Assembly: GCF_018324685.1 (NCBI RefSeq) | Contig: NZ_AP023354.1 | Span: 2,542,001 to 2,606,000 of the forward strand | Direction of reading: 5' to 3' | DNA from: Actinocatenispora sera | GTDB taxonomy: Bacteria; Actinomycetota; Actinomycetes; Mycobacteriales; Micromonosporaceae | Length of the DNA: 64,000 nt | Part shown: piece by piece, positions 42,404 to 50,411 of the stretch | How positions within the stretch are numbered: the stretch's first letter is position 1 | How the letters are laid out: each line of letters begins with the position of its first letter | Program-made: the position numbers and the translations under genes | Notes under the pieces: generated by a model | Told to the model about the DNA's origin: nothing | Databases searched by the model: none | The model's input: the letters and a program-made list of their open reading frames with translations, nothing else

Positions 42404-43576
42404 GTGACAACCCAGACGGCGGCCGACGAGAAGGACCCGACGGCCAGTCAGTACACGAAACCCATCCGGCTCATCGCCGCGTTCATTCTGCTTGGCGCCA
42501 CTGCGCTGGTGCTGCTGGCGAACATCATCGAGCTGATCCCGACCGACCAGACGTCGTTCACGGTGCGGGCTGGCAGCGGAGTGACCGGCTTCCTCGGCTG
42601 GGCGACGGTGCTGCCGCCGGTGGTGGCGGTGCTGCTGGTCAGCCACTGGCGGCCGATGCTCGCGCAGACGAAGATCGTCGCCCTGATCGCCATGATCGAG
42701 TACGGCGTGATGCTGCTGCTCGGCCTGATCGGCACGATCGCCGGTGCGTACCACAACTTCACCAACACCGGGGCCTACGCGGGCATCGGTGACGCGGCCG
42801 GTGTGCTGCTGGCGAGCCTCGCGCTGCTCGCCCTCGGTGGTGCCGGCGGGCTGGTGACGTTCCTGGTGTTCCGCGGCCTGGCGGCGCCGAAGCCGGCGGC
42901 GCTCGGGCAGTACGGGCAGGCCGGCTACGGCCAGCAGGGCTACCCGCAGCAGGGCTACGGCCAGCAGCAGTACGCCCAGCAGCAGTACGCGCAGCAGCAG
43001 GCCCAGGCCGCGCAGTACGGCCAGGCGCAGCAGCAGGCCGCCGACCCGGCGGCGCAGCAGGCGGCCCAGCAGCAGGCCGCCCAGCAGGCGGCCCAGCAGC
43101 AGGCGGCGCAGCAGGGTGCCGCCCAGCAGTACGGCCAGCAGGCGTACGGGCAGCAGGCCCAGGCGACCGGCTACGGCCAGCAGGCCGGCTACGGCCAGCA
43201 GGCCGGCTACGGCCAGCAGCAGGGCTACGGCCAGCAGCAGTACGGTGCGGCGGCGCCGACCTCGGGTGCGGCCGCGCCGACCTCCGGTGCCGCGGCCCCG
43301 ACCTCCGGCGCCGGCCAGGCCCAGCAGGCGCAGCACGCCCAGCAGGGCGGGTACGGCTGGCCGAACCAGGCCGGCGGGTCGTCGTCCTGGCCGGCCGGTC
43401 AGCAGGGTCAGCAGCCGCCGGCCGCGCAGGGCGCGGCGACCGCCGCGTGGCCGACCACGCCGGCGGCGGGCAACTGGCAGCAGCAGGCCGAGCAGGCCGA
43501 GCCGGAGAACCCGGACGAGGGGCAGCGCACCCAGCTGATCACGCCGGAAATGCGGCAGCGCCAGCAGAACCAGTGA
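42404..43576 (+). CDS. Four-helix membrane protein with Gln/Ala/Gly/Tyr-rich low-complexity tail
   Basis: 390 residues, GTG with AAGGGGGA upstream; a TAGTCT box lies about 50 nt before the start. Four membrane helices occupy about residues 20-165 (LIAAFILLGATALVLLANII, VLPPVVAVLLVSHW, LIAMIEYGVMLLLGLIGTIA, VLLASLALLALGGAGGLV). The cytoplasmic tail of about 220 residues is built of GYGQQ, AQQQ and AAPTSG repeats, a prion-like composition. It ends with acidic ENPDEGQRTQLITPEM. Such tails can phase-separate or be wall-associated. Function unknown. Confidence 0.85.
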   Translation: MTTQTAADEKDPTASQYTKPIRLIAAFILLGATALVLLANIIELIPTDQTSFTVRAGSGVTGFLGWATVLPPVVAVLLVSHWRPMLAQTKIVALIAMIEYGVMLLLGLIGTIAGAYHNFTNTGAYAGIGDAAGVLLASLALLALGGAGGLVTFLVFRGLAAPKPAALGQYGQAGYGQQGYPQQGYGQQQYAQQQYAQQQAQAAQYGQAQQQAADPAAQQAAQQQAAQQAAQQQAAQQGAAQQYGQQAYGQQAQATGYGQQAGYGQQAGYGQQQGYGQQQYGAAAPTSGAAAPTSGAAAPTSGAGQAQQAQHAQQGGYGWPNQAGGSSSWPAGQQGQQPPAAQGAATAAWPTTPAAGNWQQQAEQAEPENPDEGQRTQLITPEMRQRQQNQ

Positions 43577-43806
43577 CGCCCCGGCGGGACGGCTCGATGC
43601 CGCCCCGCCGAACCCTCGTGGCCCGGCCGGGATCGGCCGGGCCACGGTCGTTGCCGGGCCGGCGTGGTGTTTGTCGCCGGCCCGCGAAGTCGGTGAATCT
43701 CGTCCGGAAACGGCCGCGACTGGGTAGCCTGGTTGCCACTCGTACCCCAGTTCCTGCCGCTCCGCACGAAACGCACGCCGAACGGGCCTATTTATCAGGT
43801 TCGGCT
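43577..43806. other. Intergenic region upstream of whiB promoter
   Basis: Contains the terminator listed separately. Beyond it there is a TAGCCT box at about 43726 with no gene behind it, and an A/T-rich TATTTATCAGG at about 43790. No protein-coding potential was recognised. A very long minus-strand open frame through here is a GC-composition shadow. Confidence 0.4.
43618..43645 (+). terminator. Hairpin terminator after the Q-rich membrane protein
   Basis: GTGGCCCGGCCG (43618-43629) pairs perfectly over a GGAT loop with CGGCCGGGCCAC (43634-43645), 42 nt after the stop codon. Confidence 0.85.
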
Positions 43807-43836
43807 TGACGACGCACGCATTACACGCGTGTAATT
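43807..43836 (+). promoter_or_regulatory. whiB promoter with 16-bp palindromic operator
   Basis: TTGACG (43807-43812) and TGTAAT (43831-43836) are spaced 18 bp as -35 and -10. The perfect palindrome ATTACACGCGTGTAAT (43821-43836) covers the spacer and -10, where a bound regulator would block RNA polymerase. Transcription would start near 43843, leaving a 5' leader of about 145 nt. Confidence 0.75.
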
Positions 43837-43842
43837 TTGGTG

Positions 43843-43987
43843 ACGGACATTGGTTGGCCCGGTGCCGTGGTGGGACGCGGCACCGTGTCCAGCGGCAAAG
43901 TCCGCGCGCAACAACTGAACGGGGCCTTCCGCGTGGGGGGTGAGCATCGGTGTTCGTGGCCGATGCGCGGAGCTAGGAGGCACGTAG
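43843..43987 (+). promoter_or_regulatory. Long structured 5' leader of whiB
   Basis: About 145 nt between the inferred start of transcription and the ATG, unusual in a region where most starts look leaderless. CGGTGCCG (43860-43867) can pair with CGGCACCG (43878-43885). AGGAGG lies 6 nt before the ATG. It may allow post-transcriptional control; no known riboswitch was recognised. Confidence 0.5.
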
Positions 43988-44245
43988 ATGGACGGCCGGG
44001 AGACGGTGGCCGACCTGATGGAGGACGCACCGGAGTGGCAGGAGCGGGCCTTGTGCGCGCAGACCGATCCGGAGGCGTTCTTCCCGGAAAAGGGGGGGTC
44101 GACCCGGGAAGCGAAGCGCATCTGCTCGCGCTGTGAGGTGCAGGCGGAGTGCTTGGAATACGCATTGGGCAAGGACGAGCGGTTCGGCATCTGGGGCGGA
44201 TTGTCGGAGCGCGAACGGCGAAAGTTGAAGCGCCGGGCCGGCTGA
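43988..44245 (+). CDS. whiB2: WhiB family Fe-S transcription regulator (WhiB2/WhmD type)
   Basis: 85 residues. Four cysteines (23, 46, 49, 55) in the C-x22-C-x2-C-x5-C pattern bind a [4Fe-4S] cluster that senses NO and O2. FGIWGG (66-71) and the basic end ERERRKLKRRAG contact sigma-A and DNA. WhiB/WhmD orthologues control septation and, in spore formers, sporulation. The neighbourhood (fbiA/B on one side, zincin, DUF3499 and manB on the other) matches whiB2 of M. tuberculosis. A hairpin terminator follows. Confidence 0.96.
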   Translation: MDGRETVADLMEDAPEWQERALCAQTDPEAFFPEKGGSTREAKRICSRCEVQAECLEYALGKDERFGIWGGLSERERRKLKRRAG

Positions 44246-44267
44246 GGCCGACGCCGGCGAGATGCAG

Positions 44268-44304
44268 AAGGCCCGGTGATGGCGGGGGCGCCACACCGGG
44301 CCTT
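44268..44304. terminator. Hairpin between whiB2 and convergent zincin gene
   Basis: AAGGCCCGGTG (44268-44278) pairs with CACCGGGCCTT (44294-44304): 11 perfect base pairs, 15-nt loop, followed by TGCCG. Confidence 0.85.
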
Positions 44305-44348
44305 GCCGTATCCGAAACGGTTCGCCCACACTGCAATTCCCGCGCCGA

Positions 44349-44804
44349 TCAGTCCGGGTCGACGTCCTCGGGGTCGAGCCCGAGCAGGTTCGCCACCTGT
44401 TCGACGATCACGTCCTTGACCAGATCGGCCAGATCCTCCCGGTCCACCGCGCGCAGCTCCAGGGGCCGGCGGTACAGCACGATGCGGGGCGGGACGCTGC
44501 CGGACCCGCCGGCCCGGCCGGGCAGCAACCGGGCGATCGGGACCTCGCCGTCCTCCAGCACGTCGGCGTCGTAGACGTTCAGCGCCGGCGGTACGTCCTC
44601 GACGGCGAACTCCACGCCGCTGAGCTCCTGGGTGAACCGGTGGTCGAGCAGCTCGACGGCGTCTCGGACCATCTCGTCGAACAGCTGCGCGCGGGTGCGC
44701 GACAGCGGCAGCGAGGCCGGCACCAGCCGTCCGCGCAGGCCACGGCCGCGCCGGTCCCGGTGCGGACCGGCCGGCCGGCTGGTTTGACGTGGTCGCGTGC
44801 TCAC
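44349..44804 (-). CDS. Zincin-like metallopeptidase family protein, active site lost
   Basis: 151 residues from the GTG at 44804; TACGCT (44816-44811, minus) stands 6 nt upstream. PF06262-type protein: FDEMVRDAVELLDHRF, GVEFAVEDVPPAL, RIVLYRRPLELRA, and the terminal helix DLVKDVIVEQVANLLGLDP. The active HExxH of this family is here VEQVAN: both His are gone and only Glu remains, so protease activity is unlikely. The gene is in the conserved whiB2-manB block, which argues for a retained non-catalytic function. Confidence 0.85.
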   Translation of the reverse strand: MSTRPRQTSRPAGPHRDRRGRGLRGRLVPASLPLSRTRAQLFDEMVRDAVELLDHRFTQELSGVEFAVEDVPPALNVYDADVLEDGEVPIARLLPGRAGGSGSVPPRIVLYRRPLELRAVDREDLADLVKDVIVEQVANLLGLDPEDVDPD

Positions 44805-44948
44805 GCAGCCAGCGTAGTGCGCCGCCCGCGCCCGGCGGCACACCGGCACGACCGGGAAGGGGTGGCCGGCGCGGGTGGGCATTGTCGCTCGGCGTGTCGA
44901 GGCCCAACCGGACGAACGACGCAGCGGCGGGCGTTACCGTGATCGGTC

Positions 44949-45305
44949 GTGAGGTCTCCACGGCGTTGCACCAGAACCGGCTGCCCGAACCCGGCTGTCG
45001 CGACGCTGACCTACGTCTACGCGGACTCCACCGCGGTCGTCGGCCCGCTCGCGGCCTTCGCCGAACCCCACTCGTACGACCTGTGCGAGCAGCACGCGTT
45101 GCGCCTGACCGCACCGCGCGGCTGGGACCTGGTCCGACACGAGGGCGAGTTCGAGGCGCCGGCGCCCACCACGGACGATCTGGTCGCGCTGGCCGAGGCG
45201 GTGCGCGAGGCGGGCCGGCCGGTGCGGCGGGAGGAGCCGGAGCGGGACGACGAGCGCGAGGTGGGCCGGCGGGGCCATCTGCGGGTGATCCCGCCACCGG
45301 CCTGA
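44949..45305 (+). CDS. DUF3499 family protein
   Basis: 118 residues, GTG start with TACCGT (44935-44940) 8 nt upstream. The N-terminal half looks like a small zinc-binding fold: RRCTRTGCPNPAVATLTYVY, HSYDLCEQHALRL. The C-terminal third is charged and disordered. It sits between the degenerate zincin and manB as in other actinobacteria. The function is unknown; the CxxxxC...CxxH pattern suggests metal or nucleic-acid binding. Confidence 0.9.
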   Translation: MRSPRRCTRTGCPNPAVATLTYVYADSTAVVGPLAAFAEPHSYDLCEQHALRLTAPRGWDLVRHEGEFEAPAPTTDDLVALAEAVREAGRPVRREEPERDDEREVGRRGHLRVIPPPA

Positions 45306-45317
45306 GCGCGCCGTCCC

Positions 45318-45362
45318 GGCGATGACACCCGCGGCCGGATGGCGATGACACCCGCGGCCGGA
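45318..45362. repeat. Two-copy 22-bp direct repeat
   Basis: GGCGATGACACCCGCGGCCG plus GA, at 45318-45339 and 45341-45362, identical. It lies between the DUF3499 stop and the next gene. Confidence 0.8.
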
Positions 45363-45417
45363 ATTCCCCGGGCGACAGGCCTGCCCGACTGGGCCGGATT
45401 CGTGCCACGCTTGATCG

Positions 45418-46179
45418 ATGAGCGAGCGCCAGCGAGCGAACCCGGAGCAGCGTGCGTCGAGCAGTCAGCGTGCTCCGCTGACGGTCACCGAGGTGCGACG
45501 CACCGGTCCGCTCGTCGACGCGGTGTACACGGACATCCTGCAGCCGTCGTTCCCGCCCGCGGAGCTGGTGTCGCTGGCCGCGCTGCGGGACGCGATCACG
45601 GCCCGGCGGGCCACCCTGACCGTCGCGCTGGACGCCACCGGTGAACCGTGGGGTGCCGCGGTCGGCGAGTGGTACGAGTCGGCCCGGGTGATGCTGCTCG
45701 GCTACCTCGCGGCGCGGCCGGGCAGCCGCGGCCACGGGGTCGGCGGCCGGCTGCTGGAGCAGGCGATCCGGACCTGGTCGGAGCGGTACCGACCGTGCGT
45801 GGTGCTCGCCGAGGTGGAGCGGCCGGACCGGCACCGGGCCTCGCTGGCGCACGGCGATCCCACCGGCCGGCTGCGCTTCTACCAGCGGTACGGGGCGAGC
45901 GCGCTGGACCTGCCCTACTTCCAGCCGGCGCTGCGGGCCGACGAGGACCGGGAGTACGGGATGCTGCTGATCGCGCTGCACGTCGAGCAGCAGTACCGCC
46001 GGGAGGAGCGGGCGATCGACGCAGAGCCGGTGCGCCGGTTCTGGTTGGACCACCTGGGCGCCACCGAGGGCGCCCCGGCCGACTCCGCGGCCCGGCGGAT
46101 GGCGGCCGCGCTCGCCGCCGAACAGGTGGCGGTGCGCCCGCTCGACCAGTACCGGAACATCGCGGTCGCCGCCGGCTGA
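45418..46179 (+). CDS. GNAT N-acetyltransferase
   Basis: 253 residues. GNAT core: AVYTDILQPSFPPAELV, WGAAVGEWYESARVMLLGYLA, the acetyl-CoA loop RPGSRGHGVGGRLLEQAI (RGHGVGG is the Q/RxxGxG/A signature), then VVLAEVERPD and YQRYGASALDLPYF. It transfers an acetyl group from acetyl-CoA to an unknown amine. The extra C-terminal 60 residues are helical. It is inserted between DUF3499 and manB relative to the mycobacterial order. Confidence 0.88.
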   Translation: MSERQRANPEQRASSSQRAPLTVTEVRRTGPLVDAVYTDILQPSFPPAELVSLAALRDAITARRATLTVALDATGEPWGAAVGEWYESARVMLLGYLAARPGSRGHGVGGRLLEQAIRTWSERYRPCVVLAEVERPDRHRASLAHGDPTGRLRFYQRYGASALDLPYFQPALRADEDREYGMLLIALHVEQQYRREERAIDAEPVRRFWLDHLGATEGAPADSAARRMAAALAAEQVAVRPLDQYRNIAVAAG

Positions 46180-46293
46180 CCGGCTCGCCACCCCCGCATT
46201 CGGGGGTCCTGGTCGCACACCACGTCGTGGCCGGTCCGCCCGGGTCGGTACCCTTCGGGGCATCCGACTCCGGAGGACGGACGGGAGCGTGCG

Positions 46294-47655
46294 GTGGACC
46301 TGACCGAGATCGTCAAGGCGTACGACGTGCGCGGCGTGGTGCCCGACCAGCTCGACGAGCGGGTCGCGCGGGCGGTGGGTGCCGCGTTCGTCCGGGTGAC
46401 CGGGGCGGACCGGATCGTCGTCGCGCACGACATGCGCAACTCGTCGCCGCTGCTGGTGGCCGCGTTCGCGGAGGGCGCGACCGGCCAGGGCGCCGACGTG
46501 GTGAACGCCGGGCTCGGCCCGACCGACATGCTCTACTACGCCTCCGGGTCGCTCGACCTGCCCGGCGCGATGTTCACCGCGAGCCACAACCCGGCCCGGT
46601 ACAACGGCATCAAGATGTGCCGGGCGGGTGCCCGGCCGATCGGCCAGGAGACCGGCCTGGCCGACATCCGCGACCTGGCGCAGCAGTTCCTGGACGAGGC
46701 GCCGGCGCCCGCCGCCACCACCGGGACGGTGACCGAGCGCGACCTGCTGACCGACTACGGGAAGCACCTGCGGTCGCTGGTCGACCTGTCCGGGATCCGC
46801 CGGCTGAAGGTCGTGGTGGACGCCGGGAACGGGATGGGCGGCTACAGCGTGCCGACGGTGCTCGGCGACGAGAAGCTGCCGGCGCTGCCGCTGGAGATCG
46901 TCCCGATGTACTTCGAGCTGGACGGCTCGTTCCCGAACCACGAGGCGAACCCGTTGGAGCCGGCGAACATCGTCGACCTGCAGGAAAAGGTCGGCGCGGT
47001 CAATGCCGACATCGGTCTGGCGTTCGACGGCGACGCGGACCGGTGCTTCGTGGTCGACGAGCGCGGCGAGCCGGTGCCGCCGTCGGCGATCACCGCGCTG
47101 GTGGCGACCCGGGAGCTGGCGAAGGTGCCGGGCGCGACGATCATCCACAACCTGATCGTGTCGCACGCGGTACCGGAGATCGTGCGCGAGCACGGCGGCG
47201 AACCGGTGCGCACCCGGGTCGGGCACTCGTTCATCAAGGCGGAGATGGCGAAGACCGGCGCGGTGTTCGGCGGCGAGCACTCGGCGCACTACTACTTCAA
47301 GGACTTCTGGTTCGCCGACACCGGGATGCTGGCCGCGATGCACGTGCTGGCCGCGCTCGGCGGGCAGGACCGGCCGCTGTCGCAGCTGGTGGCCGAGTTC
47401 AGCCGGTACGTGGCGTCCGGCGAGGTGAACTCGACCGTCGACGACCAGGCCGGCCGGGTGGCCGCGGTGAAGGCGCGGTTCGCCGACGCCCAGCTGGACG
47501 AGCTGGACGGGCTGACCGTGCAGTTCGACGACGGGTCCTGGTTCAACCTGCGCGCCTCGAACACCGAGCCGTTGCTGCGGCTCAACGTGGAGGCCCGGGA
47601 CGAGCAGCGGATGGCGCAGCTGCGCGACGAGGTGCTGGCCGTCGTCCGCGGCTGA
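46294..47655 (+). CDS. manB: Phosphomannomutase/phosphoglucomutase
   Basis: 453 residues, GTG start. Alpha-D-phosphohexomutase with all four loops: phosphoserine TASHNPARYNGIK, metal-binding AFDGDADRCF, sugar-binding GGEHSAHYYF and phosphate-binding RASNTEPLLRLNVE. It converts mannose-6-phosphate to mannose-1-phosphate for manC. Also conserved in the whiB2 block of actinobacteria. Two-copy and longer repeats follow after the stop. Confidence 0.96.
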   Translation: MDLTEIVKAYDVRGVVPDQLDERVARAVGAAFVRVTGADRIVVAHDMRNSSPLLVAAFAEGATGQGADVVNAGLGPTDMLYYASGSLDLPGAMFTASHNPARYNGIKMCRAGARPIGQETGLADIRDLAQQFLDEAPAPAATTGTVTERDLLTDYGKHLRSLVDLSGIRRLKVVVDAGNGMGGYSVPTVLGDEKLPALPLEIVPMYFELDGSFPNHEANPLEPANIVDLQEKVGAVNADIGLAFDGDADRCFVVDERGEPVPPSAITALVATRELAKVPGATIIHNLIVSHAVPEIVREHGGEPVRTRVGHSFIKAEMAKTGAVFGGEHSAHYYFKDFWFADTGMLAAMHVLAALGGQDRPLSQLVAEFSRYVASGEVNSTVDDQAGRVAAVKARFADAQLDELDGLTVQFDDGSWFNLRASNTEPLLRLNVEARDEQRMAQLRDEVLAVVRG

Positions 47656-47666
47656 CCTGCGAGAGT

Positions 47667-47829
47667 CGGCGCCACCGGCGACACGATCAGCCGGCGCCAC
47701 CGGCGACACGATCAGCCGGCGCCGCCGGCGAGACGAGCCGGCTCGGCCGGCGAGGCGACTTGCCGGCCCGGCCGGCGACGAGGATCTGCCGGCGGCGGCC
47801 GGCGAGGACCATGCGCCGGCCGTGGCCGG
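47667..47829. repeat. Tandem repeat, 25-bp unit, about 6 decaying copies
   Basis: Two exact copies of a 25-bp unit starting CGGCGCCACCGGCGACACG (47667-47691, 47692-47716) are followed by four increasingly altered ones to about 47829. The array fills most of the 198-bp gap between manB and the Trm112 gene, so expansion has occurred from the manB end. Confidence 0.82.
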
Positions 47830-47853
47830 TGCGAACAACGGGAGGTGAGCGTC

Positions 47854-48060
47854 ATGTCCGAGACCACCCCGGCGGTGCTGGACGATGACCTGCTGTCGAT
47901 CCTGGCGTGCCCGGACGAGCATCACGCGCCGCTGACCTACGACGCCGCGGCGCAGACGCTGACCTGCACCGAGTGCCACCGGGTCTTCGACGTGGTGGAC
48001 GGCATTCCGGTGCTGCTGCTGGACGAGGCGCACGGCGGCCCGGCCGAGTCCGAGTCGTGA
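47854..48060 (+). CDS. Trm112-like (UPF0434/YcaR) small zinc-ribbon-like protein
   Basis: 68 residues from the ATG at 47854 (GGAGG 8 nt upstream). Trm112 domain: DDLLSILACPDEHHAPLTY, TLTCTECHRVF, VVDGIPVLLLDEA. It has one single Cys (ACPD) and a CxxC, so metal binding may be partial. Trm112 proteins activate methyltransferases in eukaryotes and archaea; in bacteria the role is unclear. Next gene is a SIS protein. Confidence 0.9.
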   Translation: MSETTPAVLDDDLLSILACPDEHHAPLTYDAAAQTLTCTECHRVFDVVDGIPVLLLDEAHGGPAESES

Positions 48061-48127
48061 CCGCGCAGCCTGGTCGCACCCCGCGCCGGCGGCCGTCCGC
48101 CGCGGCGCGCACGGCGGAGGTGGCGGC

Positions 48128-49336
48128 ATGACCGAGCCCGGTACCGAAGGCGTCAGCGGGCACCGCGACATCGACGAGGCGCTGCTGGACGACCCGGCCC
48201 GCATCGACGCCGCGGACCCCGGCTTCATGCTGCGGGCCATCGCGTCCGGCGGGCCGCAGATCCGGGAGGCGATGTCGCTCGCGGCCGAGGCCGACCTGGC
48301 GTCGCTGGCCGACGAGGGCCGGCCGCGATCGCTGGTGGTGGCCGGTGCCGGCACCGCGGCGCGGACCGGTGACGTGCTGGCCGCGGTGGCCGGGCCGCGC
48401 TGCCCGGTACCGGTGGTCGCGCACCGCAGCGCCGGCGTGCCCGGCTGGGTCGGCGCCGCCGACACCGTACTGGCGGTGTCCGCGTCCGGCCGCAGCCCGG
48501 AGGCGCTGGCGGCGGCCGAGGCGGCGGCGCGGCGCGGGGCCCGGCTGGTGGCGATCGGTGCGCCCGGCTCCGAGCTGGCCGCGCTGGCCGAGCGGGCCCG
48601 GGCGCCGTTCATCCCGGTACCGCGGCGGGCGCCGGCGCGCGCCAGCCTGTGGGCGCTGACCGTACCGGTGCTGCTGGCCGGGCGGGCGCTGGGGTTGCTG
48701 CGGATGGCGGAGGCGGACCTGGCCGAGGCGGCGACCCGGCTGGACGACGACGCCGAGCGCTGCAAGGTCGGCAACGACGCGTTCACCAACCCGGCGAAGG
48801 CGCTCGCACTGGACCTGGCCAACTCGCTGCCGGTGGTGTGGGGCTCCACCCCGCTCGCGGCGGTGGCCGCCGGCCGGTTCGCCGAGATGCTGGCCGCGAA
48901 CGCGCGGTACCCGTCGGTGGCGGACTCGCTGCTGGAGGCCGGTCGCGGCAGCGTCGGGCTGCTGGACGGGGTGTTCGGCGCGCTGGCCGAGTCGCAGCGC
49001 GACATCTTCGCCGACGAGCCGGAGGAGGGTGGCACCCGGCTTCGGCTGGTGATCCTGCGCGACGACGGTTTCGAGTCGGGTACCCCGGCGGAGGACAACG
49101 ACGGGGACGAGCCGCCGGCGGTGGAGAGCCGCCGCGCGGAGGCGGTGCAGTCGATGGCGGAGCGGCGCGGGGTGCGCTGCACGGTGCTGCGGGCCGACGG
49201 CGCGTCACCGCTGGAGCGGCTGGCGTCGCTGACCGCGGTGCCCGACTTCGCCTCGGTCTACCTGGCGCTGGCGCACGGGTTCGACCCGATGGCGGTACCG
49301 GCGGTGTCGGAGATGAAGGACTTCGTCACGCCATGA
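48128..49336 (+). CDS. SIS domain sugar isomerase-like protein (TobH/PMI-PGI type)
   Basis: 402 residues. Starts with a helical segment (DIDEALLDDPARIDAADPGF), then a first SIS domain with VVAGAGTAARTGDVLAA and VLAVSASGRSPEAL, then a C-terminal phosphoglucose/phosphomannose isomerase-like domain (NPAKALALDLANSLPVVWGS, AMAVPAVSEM). Similar genes lie beside manA in M. tuberculosis (Rv3256c). Whether it catalyses fructose-6-P/mannose-6-P isomerisation is uncertain because the catalytic Glu/His are not obvious. Confidence 0.85.
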   Translation: MTEPGTEGVSGHRDIDEALLDDPARIDAADPGFMLRAIASGGPQIREAMSLAAEADLASLADEGRPRSLVVAGAGTAARTGDVLAAVAGPRCPVPVVAHRSAGVPGWVGAADTVLAVSASGRSPEALAAAEAAARRGARLVAIGAPGSELAALAERARAPFIPVPRRAPARASLWALTVPVLLAGRALGLLRMAEADLAEAATRLDDDAERCKVGNDAFTNPAKALALDLANSLPVVWGSTPLAAVAAGRFAEMLAANARYPSVADSLLEAGRGSVGLLDGVFGALAESQRDIFADEPEEGGTRLRLVILRDDGFESGTPAEDNDGDEPPAVESRRAEAVQSMAERRGVRCTVLRADGASPLERLASLTAVPDFASVYLALAHGFDPMAVPAVSEMKDFVTP

Positions 49337-49361
49337 TTCGTCACCCGATGAGAGGCAGATC

Positions 49362-50303
49362 GTGAGCTCGTCCGGCGGTACCAAGGCGGTGTTGGCGGCG
49401 CTGGGCGCCAACCTGGGCATCGCGGTGGTGAAGTTCCTCGCGTTCCTGCTGACCCAGTCGTCGTCGATGCTGGCCGAGTCGATCCACTCGGTGGCGGACT
49501 CGGGCAACCAGGTGTTGCTGCTGATCGGCGGTAAGCGGGCGCGGCGCAACCCGGACCCGGAGCACCCGTTCGGCTACGGCCGGGAGCGCTACATCTACGG
49601 GTTCATCGTGGCGATCGTGCTGTTCGCGGTCGGTGGCCTGTTCGCGCTGTACGAGGGCTACCACAAGGTGATCCATCCGGAGGCGATCCACTCCTGGCAG
49701 TGGGTGCCGATCGTGGTGCTGGTGGTCAGCATCGCGCTGGAGGGCAACTCCTTCCGTACCGCGCTCAAGGAGTCGGCGACCGAGCGGCGCAAGGTCGGCT
49801 TCCTCGGCTACATCCGGCGGGCGAAGAACCCGGAGCTGCCGGTGGTGCTGCTGGAGGACTCGGCGGCGCTGCTGGGCCTGGTCTTCGCGCTGTTCGGGGT
49901 CGGGCTGACGCTGCTGACCGGCAACGGCGTGTTCGACGGCATCGGTACCCTCGCGATCGGCGCACTGCTGGTGTGTGTCGCCGCGACGCTGGCGGTGGAG
50001 ACCAAGAGCCTGCTGCTGGGCGAGTCGGCGACCGTGGCGAACGTGCGGGCGATCGAGACGGCGGTGCTGGACGGGCCGGAGGCCGAGCGCATCATCCACA
50101 TGCGCACGATGCACCTCGGCCCGGAGGAGTTGCTGGTCGCGGTCAAGGTGGCGGTGCACCACGACGACACGGCGCAGGAGGTGGCCCGCGGCATCGACGC
50201 GATCGAGGCGCGGATCCGCGCCGCGGTGCCGATCGCGCACGTCATCTACATCGAGCCGGACCTGTACCGGGCGGCTGCCGCGAAGCAGCAGAAACAGTCC
50301 TGA
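49362..50303 (+). CDS. Cation diffusion facilitator family transporter
   Basis: 313 residues, GTG start. Six membrane helices: VLAALGANLGIAVVKFLAFL, then SMLAESIHSVADSGNQ with the HxxxD metal site of helix 2, YIYGFIVAIVLFAVGGLFA, PIVVLVVSIALEG, VVLLEDSAALLGLVFALFGV with the second metal Asp, and GIGTLAIGALLVCVAATLAV. A C-terminal cytoplasmic ferredoxin-like domain follows. Exports Zn2+ or a similar divalent cation by proton antiport. manA, a zinc enzyme, follows. Confidence 0.93.
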   Translation: MSSSGGTKAVLAALGANLGIAVVKFLAFLLTQSSSMLAESIHSVADSGNQVLLLIGGKRARRNPDPEHPFGYGRERYIYGFIVAIVLFAVGGLFALYEGYHKVIHPEAIHSWQWVPIVVLVVSIALEGNSFRTALKESATERRKVGFLGYIRRAKNPELPVVLLEDSAALLGLVFALFGVGLTLLTGNGVFDGIGTLAIGALLVCVAATLAVETKSLLLGESATVANVRAIETAVLDGPEAERIIHMRTMHLGPEELLVAVKVAVHHDDTAQEVARGIDAIEARIRAAVPIAHVIYIEPDLYRAAAAKQQKQS

Positions 50304-50368
50304 CGCCGGCGGCGTCGATACAGGTTCTGACGCCGGCGGCGTCGATACAGGTTCTGACGCCGGCGGCG
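50300..50368. repeat. 27-bp tandem repeat, 2.6 copies
   Basis: Units at 50300-50326, 50327-50353 and a partial at 50354-50368, reading CTGACGCCGGCGGCGTCGAT plus ACAGGTT. The first copy contains the TGA stop of the cation transporter, so the last base of the gene and its stop have been copied. Confidence 0.85.
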
Positions 50369-50411
50369 AGGCGGGCGCGATGCCAACGGTGTCGGTGGAG
50401 GGGGAGCGGAC

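Noticed and set aside
43795-49182. 1,795-codon open frame on the minus strand
   Set aside because: It runs antisense through whiB2, DUF3499, GNAT, manB, Trm112 and SIS genes, all of which have intact motifs. Its product is Ser/Arg/Ala/Pro-rich with no domain. Long antisense frames are expected when third codon positions are almost all G/C.
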